NCBI GenBank assembly: GCA_034927775.1
Contig: JAYFPL010000213.1
Location: 1 to 18,362, forward strand
Reading direction: 5' to 3'
DNA length: 18,362 bases
Source: IOR16 sp034927775
Lineage (GTDB): Bacteria; Bacillota; Clostridia; Peptostreptococcales; Anaerovoracaceae
The translations under genes and the position numbers were made by a program. Below, one piece after another: positions 1 to 7,811 of the stretch. The first letter of the stretch is position 1, and each line of letters starts with the position of its first letter. The notes beneath the pieces are model-generated. The model was not told the DNA's origin. It searched no databases and worked only from the letters and a program-made list of their open reading frames with translations.

Positions 1-3000
1 TTAATCGATCGGATTGAAAGCAAAAATGCGAATGTACTATTTGCAATACCACCAACATCAAGTAAAAACCGTGACCAATTTATTCATAAACTTTTTATGA
101 AAAACGGAAAAAGTAAAGTTGATGTATTGATTACGGTGTTAGGTTTTAATTTTTTTAGTACTGCCGAAAAAAGTGTTGATTTATTTAAAGAATTGGGAGT
201 ACCGGTAATAGCGCCTACACAAACAGACAGTTTGGAAGCATGGGAAAAGGACAAATATGGAAATCAGGTTAGCTTAACAACACAAGTGGCTTTGCCGGAA
301 TTAGATGGTAGAATAGAGCCTATTTTTTTAGGTGGAATCAAAGAGGTAGAAGATGAGGATGGCAATCTGATTGAAAAGAGAATGCCGCTCGATTATAATA
401 CAGATCGCCTAGCTGGCAGAGCACTTGCTTGGGCAAAAATAAAGAATGCAGAAAATGCAAATAAAAAAGTCGCACTTATTTATTATAATCATGATGGTGG
501 AAAGGATGGAATTAAGGCTTCATATTTAAATGTTGTTGAAAGTGCATCGAATGTACTGACAAGATTAAAAGACGAAGGTTATACAATTGGCAGTGATGTG
601 GACTTAACGGCGGCAGGGTTAAAGGAAATTACTGATCAAACGGGCAGAAATATTGGCAGTTGGGCACCTGGTTGTTTGGATACCTTAGTGCAAGAAGGTG
701 CTATGAAAATATCTTTAGAAGATTATTTAATTTGGTATAATAATTTACCGGTTCAAATGAGAGAAGAGGTCGAAAAGCAATGGGGGCCGGCTCCCGGAAA
801 TGTAATGGTTCATAATGGGGAGATTGTAATTCCCGGAACTCAAATGGGGAATGTATTTTTCGGACCTCAGCCAATGAGAGGATGGGGTGATGATCCAGAT
901 TCTATCGCCCATTCTGCGACATTACCTCCAACGCATCAATATTTAGCCTTTTACTTCTGGTTACAAAATGATTTTAATGCAGATGCAGTTATTCATTTAG
1001 GTACTCATGGAACGTTGGAGTGGCTTCCGGGAAGAAGCATCGGACAAGGAGAGGATGATTATCCGGATCAATTAATTGGTAATATGGTTAATATTTATCC
1101 TTATATTGTAAATAATCCGGGAGAAGCAGTTCAGGCAAAAAGAAGAAGTTATGGTGTGACAATTGGTCATATGATTCCACCTATGCTTCAAGCAGGACTC
1201 TATGGAGATTTACAAGAACTTCAGACGTTAATGATTGATTACCGCACATTGGTAAATGATGGTTTGACGGATCAGGCAAATGTAAAAAAAGACCTTATTT
1301 TAAAAAAGGTAGATGAATTAGGTTATACGGAACAATATGGAGATGCTTTAAAAGCAGATTTTAATAAAGCGGTAGAAGAATTGCATCATGAGCTCGAAGA
1401 GCTTGCAGAAGAATTAATGCCTTACGGTCTGCATACATTAGGAACACCAATGTCTGGAACCATTTTAGATCAAATGGTCGATTCCATTGTTAATTATGAT
1501 CTAGTAAATCGCGAAGTGGAAAGAGACAGTATTCGAGCAAACCTATTGGCAGTTCCATCAGAATTGGATGCTATTATTGCGGCATTAAACGGCAGCTACA
1601 TTGAGCCAGGTCCTGCCAGAGATCCGATTCGAGTGCCGGAGGCAATGCCAACAGGTCGAAATTTAATTCCATTTGATCCAAGACAGGTTCCGGATCGGGC
1701 AGCATGGGAAACAGGTAAAAAAGCAGCAGATGCATTACTTGAAGCTTATAAAAATGAAAAAGGAGAATATCCTGATTCCGTAGGTGTCGTACTATGGGCA
1801 ATCGAAACCATGAGAACAAGAGGGGAATCCGTTGCGGTTATTATGAGACTTATCGGAGTAGAACCGGTCTACGGTAAAGGAGATAAGGTAACGGAAGTAA
1901 AGATAACACCGATTGAAGAACTCAAACGACCAAGAGTTGATGTTTTGGTTACTATCTCAGGTTTATTCAGAGATACATTTGGTACAACCATTGATGTTTT
2001 GGATGATGCTTTTCGACAAGTCGCAGCTCTTGATGAAAGTAATGAACAAAATAAAGTACGCAAAAATTATCTTGCATTAAAAGATAAGCTGCAAAATAGT
2101 GGTATGGAAGAATCAGAAGCGGAAACATTGGCAGCTTCAAGAATTTATGGATCAGCACCGGGAACTTATGGTACGGGAGTATCTGACTTAACAGAAACAA
2201 CAAGTGCCTGGGAAAAGCAAGATGATCTTATTGATGCCTACATGAATCGTATGTCCTATATCTACGGAAAAGGTATCTTTGGAAAGCAGGCTACAGAAAG
2301 CTTTATAGAAAATCTGAAGAATGTTTCTACTATTACACAAGTAAGAGATTCTGTTTGGGGAACTTTAGACAATGATGACGTTGCCCAATATCTAGGTGGA
2401 TTAAAGCTTGCGGCAGAAAAATATTCAGGTAATGATGTATTAACTTATATTATCAACACACGTGCAAATGGAGATCCAAATGTACAGACCTTAGCAGAAT
2501 TTATTCGTAATGAAATGAGATCACGAGTGCTCAATCCAAAATGGATTGAAGGTATGCTGAAAGATGGTTATGCAGGTGCTGCAGAAATCGGTGATCATAT
2601 TAAAAATATGTTTTTAATGGATGCAACTACGGATGGAATTGATGATTGGTCTTGGCAGAAGATTGCAGAGACGTATATTTTTGATGATGAGATTAGAGCA
2701 CAGTTAGATCCTTACATTGTACAATCAATCATTGGATGGAACATGGAAGCAGCGAGAAGAGATATGTGGAAAACAGATAAGGCGACTCTTGAAAAACTTG
2801 CAGATACTTATGTGCAGACTATGGTACAAAATGGTGTTGTTTGCTGTCATCATACGTGTGGTAATATTGTATTAAATGAATGGGTTGCTGAATATTCTAC
2901 TTTGGATAAGGATACTTTAAAGCAGTTTGATGAAATATTAACAGAAGCAACAAATAAAGACGTAAATATTAAAGTAGAGGAATCATCAAAACCAAAGCCA

Positions 3001-3420
3001 AAGAATGATTCAAAAGAAACAACGAAGCCGATATCACCAGAAGTTCCAAAGGAGACACCGGACACAACAGAACCGGAATCGAATAAAACTCCGCAGGTTG
3101 AAACACAGGTACCAAATACACCAACTGTTGATGAAAATGAAAAGGTACAGTCATTAGAATCAAATCAACCGGCGGCAGGACAAGAACAAAAGGATAGTGA
3201 GCTTGTTGCAGCAAGTTCTTCTGGTGCTGGAAAGCAGCCGGAAGCAAAACCGGAAGATGGGGAAGAAGCACAAGAAACTGCAGTCAAGGCCTATGAAATT
3301 ACTGAAAAAGAAAATGCTCAAAATGATGTAGGGAAAAAGGCAGTTGCTGCCGGAGCAATTGTAATGTCTATTACAATAGTAGGCGTGTTCTTAAAAGGTT
3401 ATTTGGCGAAAAGAAGATAA
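1..3420 (+). CDS. CobN/ChlH-family chelatase-like protein, C-terminally membrane anchored (5' end outside window)
   Basis: The frame is open from base 1, and CobN-like sequence precedes the first internal ATG at 97, so the true start lies upstream. CobN/ChlH proteins are the large subunits that bind the tetrapyrrole and insert Co or Mg. The family signature HLGTHGTLEWLPG is encoded near 994-1032. A Cys/His cluster, VCCHHTCGN, lies near 2840-2866. After the catalytic-type region ends (about 2970) comes a low-complexity stalk rich in Pro, Glu, Lys, Thr and Ser (about 2975-3300). A hydrophobic helix follows (about 3340-3400), ending in the basic tail AKRR. That is the layout of a protein displayed outside the cell and anchored by its C-terminus; classical cytosolic CobN lacks it. 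No CobS/CobT or other cobalamin synthesis gene is in the window. The family is certain; the metal, substrate and direction (chelation or removal) are not. A signal peptide would lie outside the window. Confidence 0.88.
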   Translation, partial: LIDRIESKNANVLFAIPPTSSKNRDQFIHKLFMKNGKSKVDVLITVLGFNFFSTAEKSVDLFKELGVPVIAPTQTDSLEAWEKDKYGNQVSLTTQVALPELDGRIEPIFLGGIKEVEDEDGNLIEKRMPLDYNTDRLAGRALAWAKIKNAENANKKVALIYYNHDGGKDGIKASYLNVVESASNVLTRLKDEGYTIGSDVDLTAAGLKEITDQTGRNIGSWAPGCLDTLVQEGAMKISLEDYLIWYNNLPVQMREEVEKQWGPAPGNVMVHNGEIVIPGTQMGNVFFGPQPMRGWGDDPDSIAHSATLPPTHQYLAFYFWLQNDFNADAVIHLGTHGTLEWLPGRSIGQGEDDYPDQLIGNMVNIYPYIVNNPGEAVQAKRRSYGVTIGHMIPPMLQAGLYGDLQELQTLMIDYRTLVNDGLTDQANVKKDLILKKVDELGYTEQYGDALKADFNKAVEELHHELEELAEELMPYGLHTLGTPMSGTILDQMVDSIVNYDLVNREVERDSIRANLLAVPSELDAIIAALNGSYIEPGPARDPIRVPEAMPTGRNLIPFDPRQVPDRAAWETGKKAADALLEAYKNEKGEYPDSVGVVLWAIETMRTRGESVAVIMRLIGVEPVYGKGDKVTEVKITPIEELKRPRVDVLVTISGLFRDTFGTTIDVLDDAFRQVAALDESNEQNKVRKNYLALKDKLQNSGMEESEAETLAASRIYGSAPGTYGTGVSDLTETTSAWEKQDDLIDAYMNRMSYIYGKGIFGKQATESFIENLKNVSTITQVRDSVWGTLDNDDVAQYLGGLKLAAEKYSGNDVLTYIINTRANGDPNVQTLAEFIRNEMRSRVLNPKWIEGMLKDGYAGAAEIGDHIKNMFLMDATTDGIDDWSWQKIAETYIFDDEIRAQLDPYIVQSIIGWNMEAARRDMWKTDKATLEKLADTYVQTMVQNGVVCCHHTCGNIVLNEWVAEYSTLDKDTLKQFDEILTEATNKDVNIKVEESSKPKPKNDSKETTKPISPEVPKETPDTTEPESNKTPQVETQVPNTPTVDENEKVQSLESNQPAAGQEQKDSELVAASSSGAGKQPEAKPEDGEEAQETAVKAYEITEKENAQNDVGKKAVAAGAIVMSITIVGVFLKGYLAKRR

Positions 3421-3438
3421 TTCTAATAATTAGTAATT

Positions 3439-3475
3439 AAGGGGTTAGATACATAATCTAACCTCTTTTATTTTA
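3439..3475. terminator. Bidirectional terminator between convergent genes
   Basis: An 11-bp stem (3439-3449 with 3457-3467, one G-T pair) closes a 7-nt loop. It is followed by TTTTATTTTA on the plus strand and by a T-rich run on the minus strand. It sits exactly between the stop of the CobN-like gene and the stop of the minus-strand GGDEF/HD-GYP gene. Confidence 0.75.
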
Positions 3476-5429
3476 CAACTTCTATATTATATTCTTCCGA
3501 TAAGACTACTTCTTTTATGAAAAGGTCTACGAGATTTGGATCAAATTGTTTACCTCTATTTAGTTTAAGTTCATTAATTGCATATTGTCTTGATTTGGCA
3601 ATACGATAGCTTCGATCACTGGTAATTGCGTCATAGGTATCGGCAATACTAATCATACGAGATTGTAAAGGAATTTCTTCACCTCTCAAGCCTGTTGGAT
3701 ATCCTTTACCATCCCATCTCTCATGGTGGTATAATACGTAATCTGCTATTTCGCCCATATCATTAATGGCACTTAATATTCGATAACCAACCTCAGAATG
3801 TCGCTTCATTTCTAAGTACTCTTCTTCTGATAATATGTTTAAACTATTTAATATGTCTTCATTTATGGCTATTTTTCCGATATCATGCAATAGTCCCGCT
3901 GTTTTTACTTCTTCGAGCTGCTGATCAGGAAAATTCAAGGCATTAGCAAGACGTCTGCATAAATCAGAGACTCGTTTGGAGTGCTGCTCTTCTCTTTTGT
4001 TTTTTTCATGCAAAGTATTAAGAATGGCACCGATTGTTTTGCCTCTTACGCTTGGACTGTCAAATAATTTCTTTTTATACATATTGTCTTCTGCGCGGTT
4101 AAAAACTTCTTGAATATCTTCATCGTCATTTTTTTTCATGTCCCAGCCAAAGGAAATGGATATATTTATAGAACCGATTTTTTCTTTTTTACTGATTTCT
4201 TTGATGGTTGCAATAAGATTTTCAGCACGTGAATGGGAACTTTTTGGAATAAGGATTACAAATTCATCGCCACCAATTCGTGATATAATTTCATTTGCTT
4301 CACATGCTTCTTTTAATACTTCTGCTACTTTAATTAAGAGCTTATCGCCCATCAGATGTCCAAAGGAATCATTAATCAATTTAAGCCCATTCACATCGCC
4401 TATAATAATGCAAAGAGGAAGATTACTTTTTATATCGAGACGTTTAAGCTCCTCTTCAAAAAATCTTCGATTGTATAGTCCTGTCATATGATCGTGATAA
4501 CTTAAATATTTAATTTTTTCTATTTTCTCTGCACGCTCTTTTGTTTTCTGATTTACGAGATGTTTTAAGATAGAACTTAAGATAAGAAGCCCTAATACAA
4601 TCCATAAAAACAGCAAGAATACCCAAAGATTTTCTTTAATGTAGGTAATAAAGTCTTTTTTTTCATAAACTCCAAGCCATTTATCATAAATTTCTTGGTA
4701 TTCTCCGGTGGCTTTTATAATTTGCATGCCACCATTTAAGATAAGCAAGAGATTTTCATTTTCTTTTTTTACTGCCATGCAGTAATCATTTGGATTTAGT
4801 ATAATTCCTTGCTCTTTTATGTTTTTAAAAGAATTTTTACGGATGCTATAGATACCTGGTAATTTTAAGATTCCAGCATAATCATAAGTTCCATTCTCAA
4901 TAAGTGTAAGTGCTTCGGCTACAGTAGGAACTTCAATAAGTGTAATATTCATATTTTGGTTTAATAAAAATTCTGCGATGATATCTCCTTTTTGTACGAC
5001 GATTTTTTTATCTCTTAAATCTTCAATTCCATCAATAACAATCTCTTTTCTAGTAAATATGTCACCATTTGTAATACTATGCTTTGCCGAGAAGCTATAA
5101 ATGTTCTCTCTTTCTTCAGAGTAAAACATACCTGAGATAGCATCTATTTCACCCTGTTCTAATGCACTTCTGATTTTACTCCATTCATCAAGTCTGATTT
5201 CAACATCATAACCCATAGCGGCACCTGCAGCTTTAGCAAGTTCTACATTAAATCCCGTTGGTCTTCCCTTTTCATCAAGATAACTATATGGAGGGTAATT
5301 GATGTCATCACCGATAATAATTTTCATAGTATTATCGGCAAAAGAATACTCAGGCATAACAAAGCCCGATATAAAAATAATTATAATGATAGACAAAAGT
5401 ATTAATTGAAGATTTTTCTTTAATTTCAT
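3468..5429 (-). CDS. Membrane receptor: solute-binding domain, GGDEF and HD-GYP (cyclic-di-GMP signalling)
   Basis: The 653-residue protein has an N-terminal signal/anchor helix (about 7-24), then an extracytoplasmic SBP_bac_3-type domain (about 35-255, as in amino-acid ABC binding proteins). A second membrane helix (about 268-290) and a short linker lead to a GGDEF domain (about 305-455; DHMTGLYNRR near 313, intact GGDEF at 386-390). An HD-GYP domain follows (about 463-640; HD at 515-516, HHERWDGKGYP at 568-578). By family, GGDEF makes cyclic-di-GMP and HD-GYP hydrolyses it. Both active sites look intact, so the protein may be bifunctional or one half may serve as a sensor. The RxxD inhibitory site usually found five residues before GGDEF is absent (the sequence there is EANE). 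The likely input is a small amino-acid-like ligand outside the cell. The start follows GGGAGC. It is a single-gene unit. Confidence 0.9.
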   Translation of the reverse strand: MKLKKNLQLILLSIIIIIFISGFVMPEYSFADNTMKIIIGDDINYPPYSYLDEKGRPTGFNVELAKAAGAAMGYDVEIRLDEWSKIRSALEQGEIDAISGMFYSEERENIYSFSAKHSITNGDIFTRKEIVIDGIEDLRDKKIVVQKGDIIAEFLLNQNMNITLIEVPTVAEALTLIENGTYDYAGILKLPGIYSIRKNSFKNIKEQGIILNPNDYCMAVKKENENLLLILNGGMQIIKATGEYQEIYDKWLGVYEKKDFITYIKENLWVFLLFLWIVLGLLILSSILKHLVNQKTKERAEKIEKIKYLSYHDHMTGLYNRRFFEEELKRLDIKSNLPLCIIIGDVNGLKLINDSFGHLMGDKLLIKVAEVLKEACEANEIISRIGGDEFVILIPKSSHSRAENLIATIKEISKKEKIGSINISISFGWDMKKNDDEDIQEVFNRAEDNMYKKKLFDSPSVRGKTIGAILNTLHEKNKREEQHSKRVSDLCRRLANALNFPDQQLEEVKTAGLLHDIGKIAINEDILNSLNILSEEEYLEMKRHSEVGYRILSAINDMGEIADYVLYHHERWDGKGYPTGLRGEEIPLQSRMISIADTYDAITSDRSYRIAKSRQYAINELKLNRGKQFDPNLVDLFIKEVVLSEEYNIEVVK

Positions 5430-5482
5430 AAGCTGCTCCCATAATTTTATAATCTAAAAATTATTTTGGTGCGATTGTCTAG

Positions 5483-5503
5483 ACATATTATAGCATAATA
5501 TGT
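5483..5503 (-). promoter_or_regulatory. Extended -10 promoter overlapped by a perfect 9-3-9 dyad
   Basis: On the minus strand TGC-TATAAT (5487-5495) is a consensus extended -10 element about 58 nt before the start of the receptor gene. No good -35 box is visible, as is common for extended -10 promoters. The element lies inside a perfect inverted repeat, ACATATTAT-agc-ATAATATGT, so a repressor could bind there. The region is very AT-rich, and the dyad could be partly chance. Confidence 0.45.
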
Positions 5504-5597
5504 TAATTTTAAATTGATTATATTATATATTTGGAGTATAAAAAAGGGATACTATTTTTTTTGTTTAAAACTGTATCGTGACCATAATTTAAAGTAA

Positions 5598-5627
5598 TGG
5601 AAAAAGAAACCAAACCTGTAGTATACT
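5598..5627 (+). promoter_or_regulatory. Possible SigA promoter for the CXXC/polyferredoxin pair
   Basis: TGGAAA (5598-5603) lies 18 nt before TATACT (5622-5627), about 50 nt upstream of the first gene. The -35 matches the consensus at four of six positions and the -10 at five of six. The context is AT-rich, so this is a tentative call. Confidence 0.3.
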
Positions 5628-5679
5628 ATATAAATGAATGAAAACATAGATGATATTAAGGAGGCAATGGGTAAAGAAA

Positions 5680-5823
5680 ATGAAACTGATTGAATCAAAA
5701 ATAAAATATGTATTAGTATTGCTAGCCTTTCTGTTTATGGGGATAGGTATTTTAAGAGAAGAACATTTTATAGTATTACAAAAGGCAGTGAAGATTTGTC
5801 TTGAGTGTATTGGGGTTGGATGA
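5680..5823 (+). CDS. CD1871A-like CXXC-motif mini-protein
   Basis: The 47-residue protein starts MKLIESKIKY, has one membrane helix (about 9-24), then a short stretch ending CLECIGVG with a CxxC pair at 40 and 43. From memory this matches the small Clostridia family named after C. difficile CD1871A: one helix followed by a conserved ICLECIGIG-type C-terminus. Members are often beside a 4Fe-4S membrane protein, as here. The stop TGA overlaps the next start (ATGATGA), which implies translational coupling. A strong AAGGAGG sits at 5658-5664, but 15 nt from this ATG, longer than usual. The nearer ATG at 5667 is out of frame and stops after eight codons. The paired Cys may bind a metal or exchange disulfides next to the polyferredoxin; that role is inference. 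Confidence 0.75.
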   Translation: MKLIESKIKYVLVLLAFLFMGIGILREEHFIVLQKAVKICLECIGVG

Positions 5824-6689
5824 TGAAAATGAGAAATAGCTGGAAAAGATCAATAATTCAAACGATGGCTGCAATATTATGCAATGCAAATTTTAAAGGA
5901 TTTACAGAAAGTAAAATTTATACAGGAAAGTCTAAAATGATGTGTGTGCCTGGATTAAATTGTTATTCATGCCCAGGAGCGGTTGGTTCTTGTCCTATTG
6001 GTGCTGTACAAGCAGTTTTAGGGGGGAGGGATTACAGTTTCGCTTATTATGTAGTTGGGATACTCTTATTCTTCGGTGTTGTTTTTGGTAGATTAATCTG
6101 TGGATTTTTATGTCCGTTTGGATTTATACAAGATTTGTTGTTTAAGATAGGAATACCTAAAATTAAGGTGCCCAAAAGGCTGGATAAAGCCTTACGTTTC
6201 GTAAAATATGGGATGCTGCTAATCCCAGTATTTTTATTACCGATTTTTTTAACCAATCAATTTGGAATGGCCTCACCTTATTTTTGTCAATGGATTTGTC
6301 CTGTTGGAACGCTTGAGGGTGGAATTCCTTTAATCACATATCATGAAAGTTTAAGACAAATGATAGGGTTTCTTTTTCACTGGAAAGTAACTTTACTTGT
6401 ATTAACGATTATTTTATCGATATTGATTTATCGGCCATTTTGCAAATACTTTTGCCCACTGGGTGCATTTTATTCTTTGCTCAATCGATTTAGCTTTTAT
6501 CAAATGCAAGTGGATAGAACGAAATGTAATAAATGTAGGGATTGTGAGCGAGCTTGTAAAATGAACGTGGAAATTATAAAAAATATAAATTCTCTGGAAT
6601 GTATTCGATGTGGAGAGTGTAAGGATGCATGCAATAAAGGAGCCATTTATTCCGGATTTTTACATATTAGAAAGAAAAATAAATATTAA
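5823..6689 (+). CDS. Membrane polyferredoxin (NapH/NosR-like 4Fe-4S protein)
   Basis: The 288-residue protein has several membrane helices interleaved with cysteine motifs ending in CP: C41/C47/C50/C57-P, C93/C97-P, C155/C159-P and C207/C211-P. Two CxxCxxCxxxC ferredoxin motifs follow at 235-245 and 260-270. This is the NapH/NosR/CcoG-type layout that moves electrons between the quinone or cytosolic pool and a partner at the membrane. I chose ATG 5823 because GGGG at 5812-5815 is well spaced for it; ATG 5820 and GTG 5805 are in-frame alternatives. The gene overlaps the CXXC mini-gene upstream and so probably works with it. No nitrate or nitrous-oxide reductase is nearby, so the NapH/NosR names indicate family and not function. 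The electron acceptor is unknown. Confidence 0.85.
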   Translation: MKMRNSWKRSIIQTMAAILCNANFKGFTESKIYTGKSKMMCVPGLNCYSCPGAVGSCPIGAVQAVLGGRDYSFAYYVVGILLFFGVVFGRLICGFLCPFGFIQDLLFKIGIPKIKVPKRLDKALRFVKYGMLLIPVFLLPIFLTNQFGMASPYFCQWICPVGTLEGGIPLITYHESLRQMIGFLFHWKVTLLVLTIILSILIYRPFCKYFCPLGAFYSLLNRFSFYQMQVDRTKCNKCRDCERACKMNVEIIKNINSLECIRCGECKDACNKGAIYSGFLHIRKKNKY

Positions 6690-6706
6690 AATTATGCAAA
6701 TAATTA

Positions 6707-6740
6707 AATTGGTACATGATTTAGAATACATGTACCAATT
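6707..6740. terminator. Hairpin between convergent genes
   Basis: A perfect 12-bp inverted repeat (AATTGGTACATG, 6707-6718, with its complement at 6729-6740) encloses a 10-nt loop between the polyferredoxin stop and the stop of the minus-strand mini-gene. The flanks are A/T-rich, but there is no strong T-run on the plus strand. It is probably a bidirectional terminator, weaker than the one at 3439. Confidence 0.55.
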
Positions 6741-6759
6741 CATTATTTAGGGAGAAGTA

Positions 6760-6885
6760 TTATTTTTCGTTAAAGTCAACCCAATCTTTTGCTTCTTGAA
6801 CATCGTCTTCTGATGGAATGGCCTCATTGGATCCGGGTTCTCTTTGGTAATCATCTGCAAGAGGAAATGTTTTAAATTTTTCCAT
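6760..6885 (-). CDS. Small DUF3787-like (putative spore surface) protein
   Basis: This 41-residue ORF, beginning MEKFKTFPLADDY and ending VDFNEK, has a good AAGGAG ribosome binding site (6895-6900). The C-terminal half, IPSEDDVQEAKDWVDFNEK, fits what I remember of DUF3787, short Clostridia proteins with an IPSE...V..AKxWVDxNxK ending. NCBI names some of these CDIF630_02480-family spore surface proteins. It has no signal peptide or membrane helix and is acidic and hydrophilic. It has its own SigG-like promoter 34 nt upstream, which supports a sporulation role independently. It is short enough to be missed by gene callers. The family match is from memory and should be confirmed by a profile search. 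Confidence 0.62.
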   Translation of the reverse strand: MEKFKTFPLADDYQREPGSNEAIPSEDDVQEAKDWVDFNEK

Positions 6886-6918
6886 TTTTTTAATCTCCTT
6901 TTCCTTTTGAATGTTATG

Positions 6919-6948
6919 TAGTATTTCCAAATGTGGTTTAGTCTATAC
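6919..6948 (-). promoter_or_regulatory. SigG-like (forespore) promoter for the DUF3787-like gene
   Basis: On the minus strand GTATA (6944-6948) lies exactly 18 nt before AATACTA (6919-6925). The B. subtilis SigG consensus is about GHATR-N18-CATNHTA, so the -35 fits and the -10 matches six of seven positions. A transcript would start near 6912, giving a leader of about 27 nt that contains the ribosome binding site. SigF has a related -35, so it is a possible alternative. Confidence 0.5.
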
Positions 6949-7203
6949 GAATTTAAAGTTTTAAATATCGATTAGGGAACTCTGCAAAATATTTAAAAGT
7001 TAATGGATGAAGAAGATTTATTTATAGAATATGTTCAAGTTTGACAAAGCGATAAAGAAATAGTAAGTTTAAATTATAGTAGCATAATTGCTATCTAAAA
7101 TAGTAAATTTTGAGAACTAGTTAATTATAAAAAGTAAAGTAATTAATTTATAATAAATAAAAAAGAAATTAAAGAAACCGAAAAGGAAAAAGGAAGAGAA
7201 AAA
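6949..7203. other. AT-rich intergenic stretch before the macrodomain gene
   Basis: With the SigG-like promoter, this completes a gene-free gap of about 320 bases between the DUF3787-like start and the macrodomain start. I see no convincing ORF, hairpin terminator or RNA here. A TTGACA at 7041-7046 with TAAGTT 17 nt later (7064-7069) is the best plus-strand promoter candidate for the macrodomain gene, though its -10 is weak. The final 60 bases are purine-rich and end in AAAGGAAGAG, the likely ribosome binding site. Confidence 0.35.
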
Positions 7204-7728
7204 ATGAAATTAGAGATTATTAAAGGAGATATCACAAAACAGAAGGTAGATGCCATTGTAAATGCAGCAAATTGTTCTCTATTGGGAGGTGGAGGCGTAG
7301 ATGGAGCGATTCATCGTGCCGCGGGGAAAAAGCTATTGGAAGAATGTAAAATGCTTCATGGTTGTGAAACCGGAAAAGCTAAAATTACAAAGGGCTATGA
7401 TCTTCCTGCAAGTTACGTGATTCATACTCCTGGACCTATTTATAGAGGGGGAGGACAGCGAGAAGCGGAGCTTTTGGAAAGCTGTTATCAAGCTTGCATC
7501 CGATTAGCGGAACAGTATCACTGTAAGAGTGTTGCTTTCCCATCTATTAGTACTGGAGTTTACGCCTATCCGCTTGAAGAAGCTGCTAAAATTGCAGTTC
7601 AGACCATTATGAAAACAGCCGGAGAGAGTCAAATTATTGAACAAATAATTATGGTTTGCTTTAGTGATAAGGTAAAGCAAGCTTATGACGAGGCTTTGCT
7701 TTTTTATAAAGAAATGCAAGAAGATTAA
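7204..7728 (+). CDS. Macrodomain protein, probable O-acetyl-ADP-ribose deacetylase
   Basis: The 174-residue protein is a single MacroD/YmdB-type domain. It has the diagnostic ADP-ribose-binding pieces: GDITKQKVDAIVNAAN (8-23), GGGGVDGAIH (28-37), VIHTPGPIY (72-80) and STGVYAYP (116-123). The Asn in the NAAN segment and the Asp of GVDGAI are the residues usually linked to hydrolysis, and both are present. Such enzymes remove the acetyl group from O-acetyl-ADP-ribose or ADP-ribose from acidic residues. It appears monocistronic: the glycine-riboswitch promoter begins 18 nt after its stop. No ADP-ribosyltransferase partner is in the window. Function is assigned from family; the substrate is not resolved. 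Confidence 0.88.
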   Translation: MKLEIIKGDITKQKVDAIVNAANCSLLGGGGVDGAIHRAAGKKLLEECKMLHGCETGKAKITKGYDLPASYVIHTPGPIYRGGGQREAELLESCYQACIRLAEQYHCKSVAFPSISTGVYAYPLEEAAKIAVQTIMKTAGESQIIEQIIMVCFSDKVKQAYDEALLFYKEMQED

Positions 7729-7745
7729 AAAATTTAAAAAAATAG

Positions 7746-7774
7746 TTGAAAAACAATAGAAAATGTGATATTTT
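7746..7774 (+). promoter_or_regulatory. SigA promoter of the glycine riboswitch transcript
   Basis: TTGAAA (7746-7751), a 17-nt spacer and TATTTT (7769-7774) form a good SigA-type promoter about 40 nt ahead of the riboswitch aptamer. Transcription would start near 7781, giving a leader of about 250 nt before the AGCS start codon. Confidence 0.6.
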
Positions 7775-7811
7775 ATTGTACGTTGATGCTAGAAATTTTA
7801 TTATTTGGCAT

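Noticed and set aside
2969..3271. 100-codon minus-strand ORF opposite the CobN-like stalk
   Set aside because: It is the antisense shadow of a low-complexity Pro/Glu/Thr region; no ribosome binding site and no recognisable protein features.
4138..4491. 117-codon plus-strand ORF inside the GGDEF region
   Set aside because: It lies wholly opposite conserved GGDEF coding sequence and has no family features or ribosome binding site.
5667..5693. ATG at 5667 as start of the CXXC mini-gene
   Set aside because: It lies 2 nt after AAGGAGG, too close, and its frame stops after eight codons; the protein with recognisable features starts at 5680.
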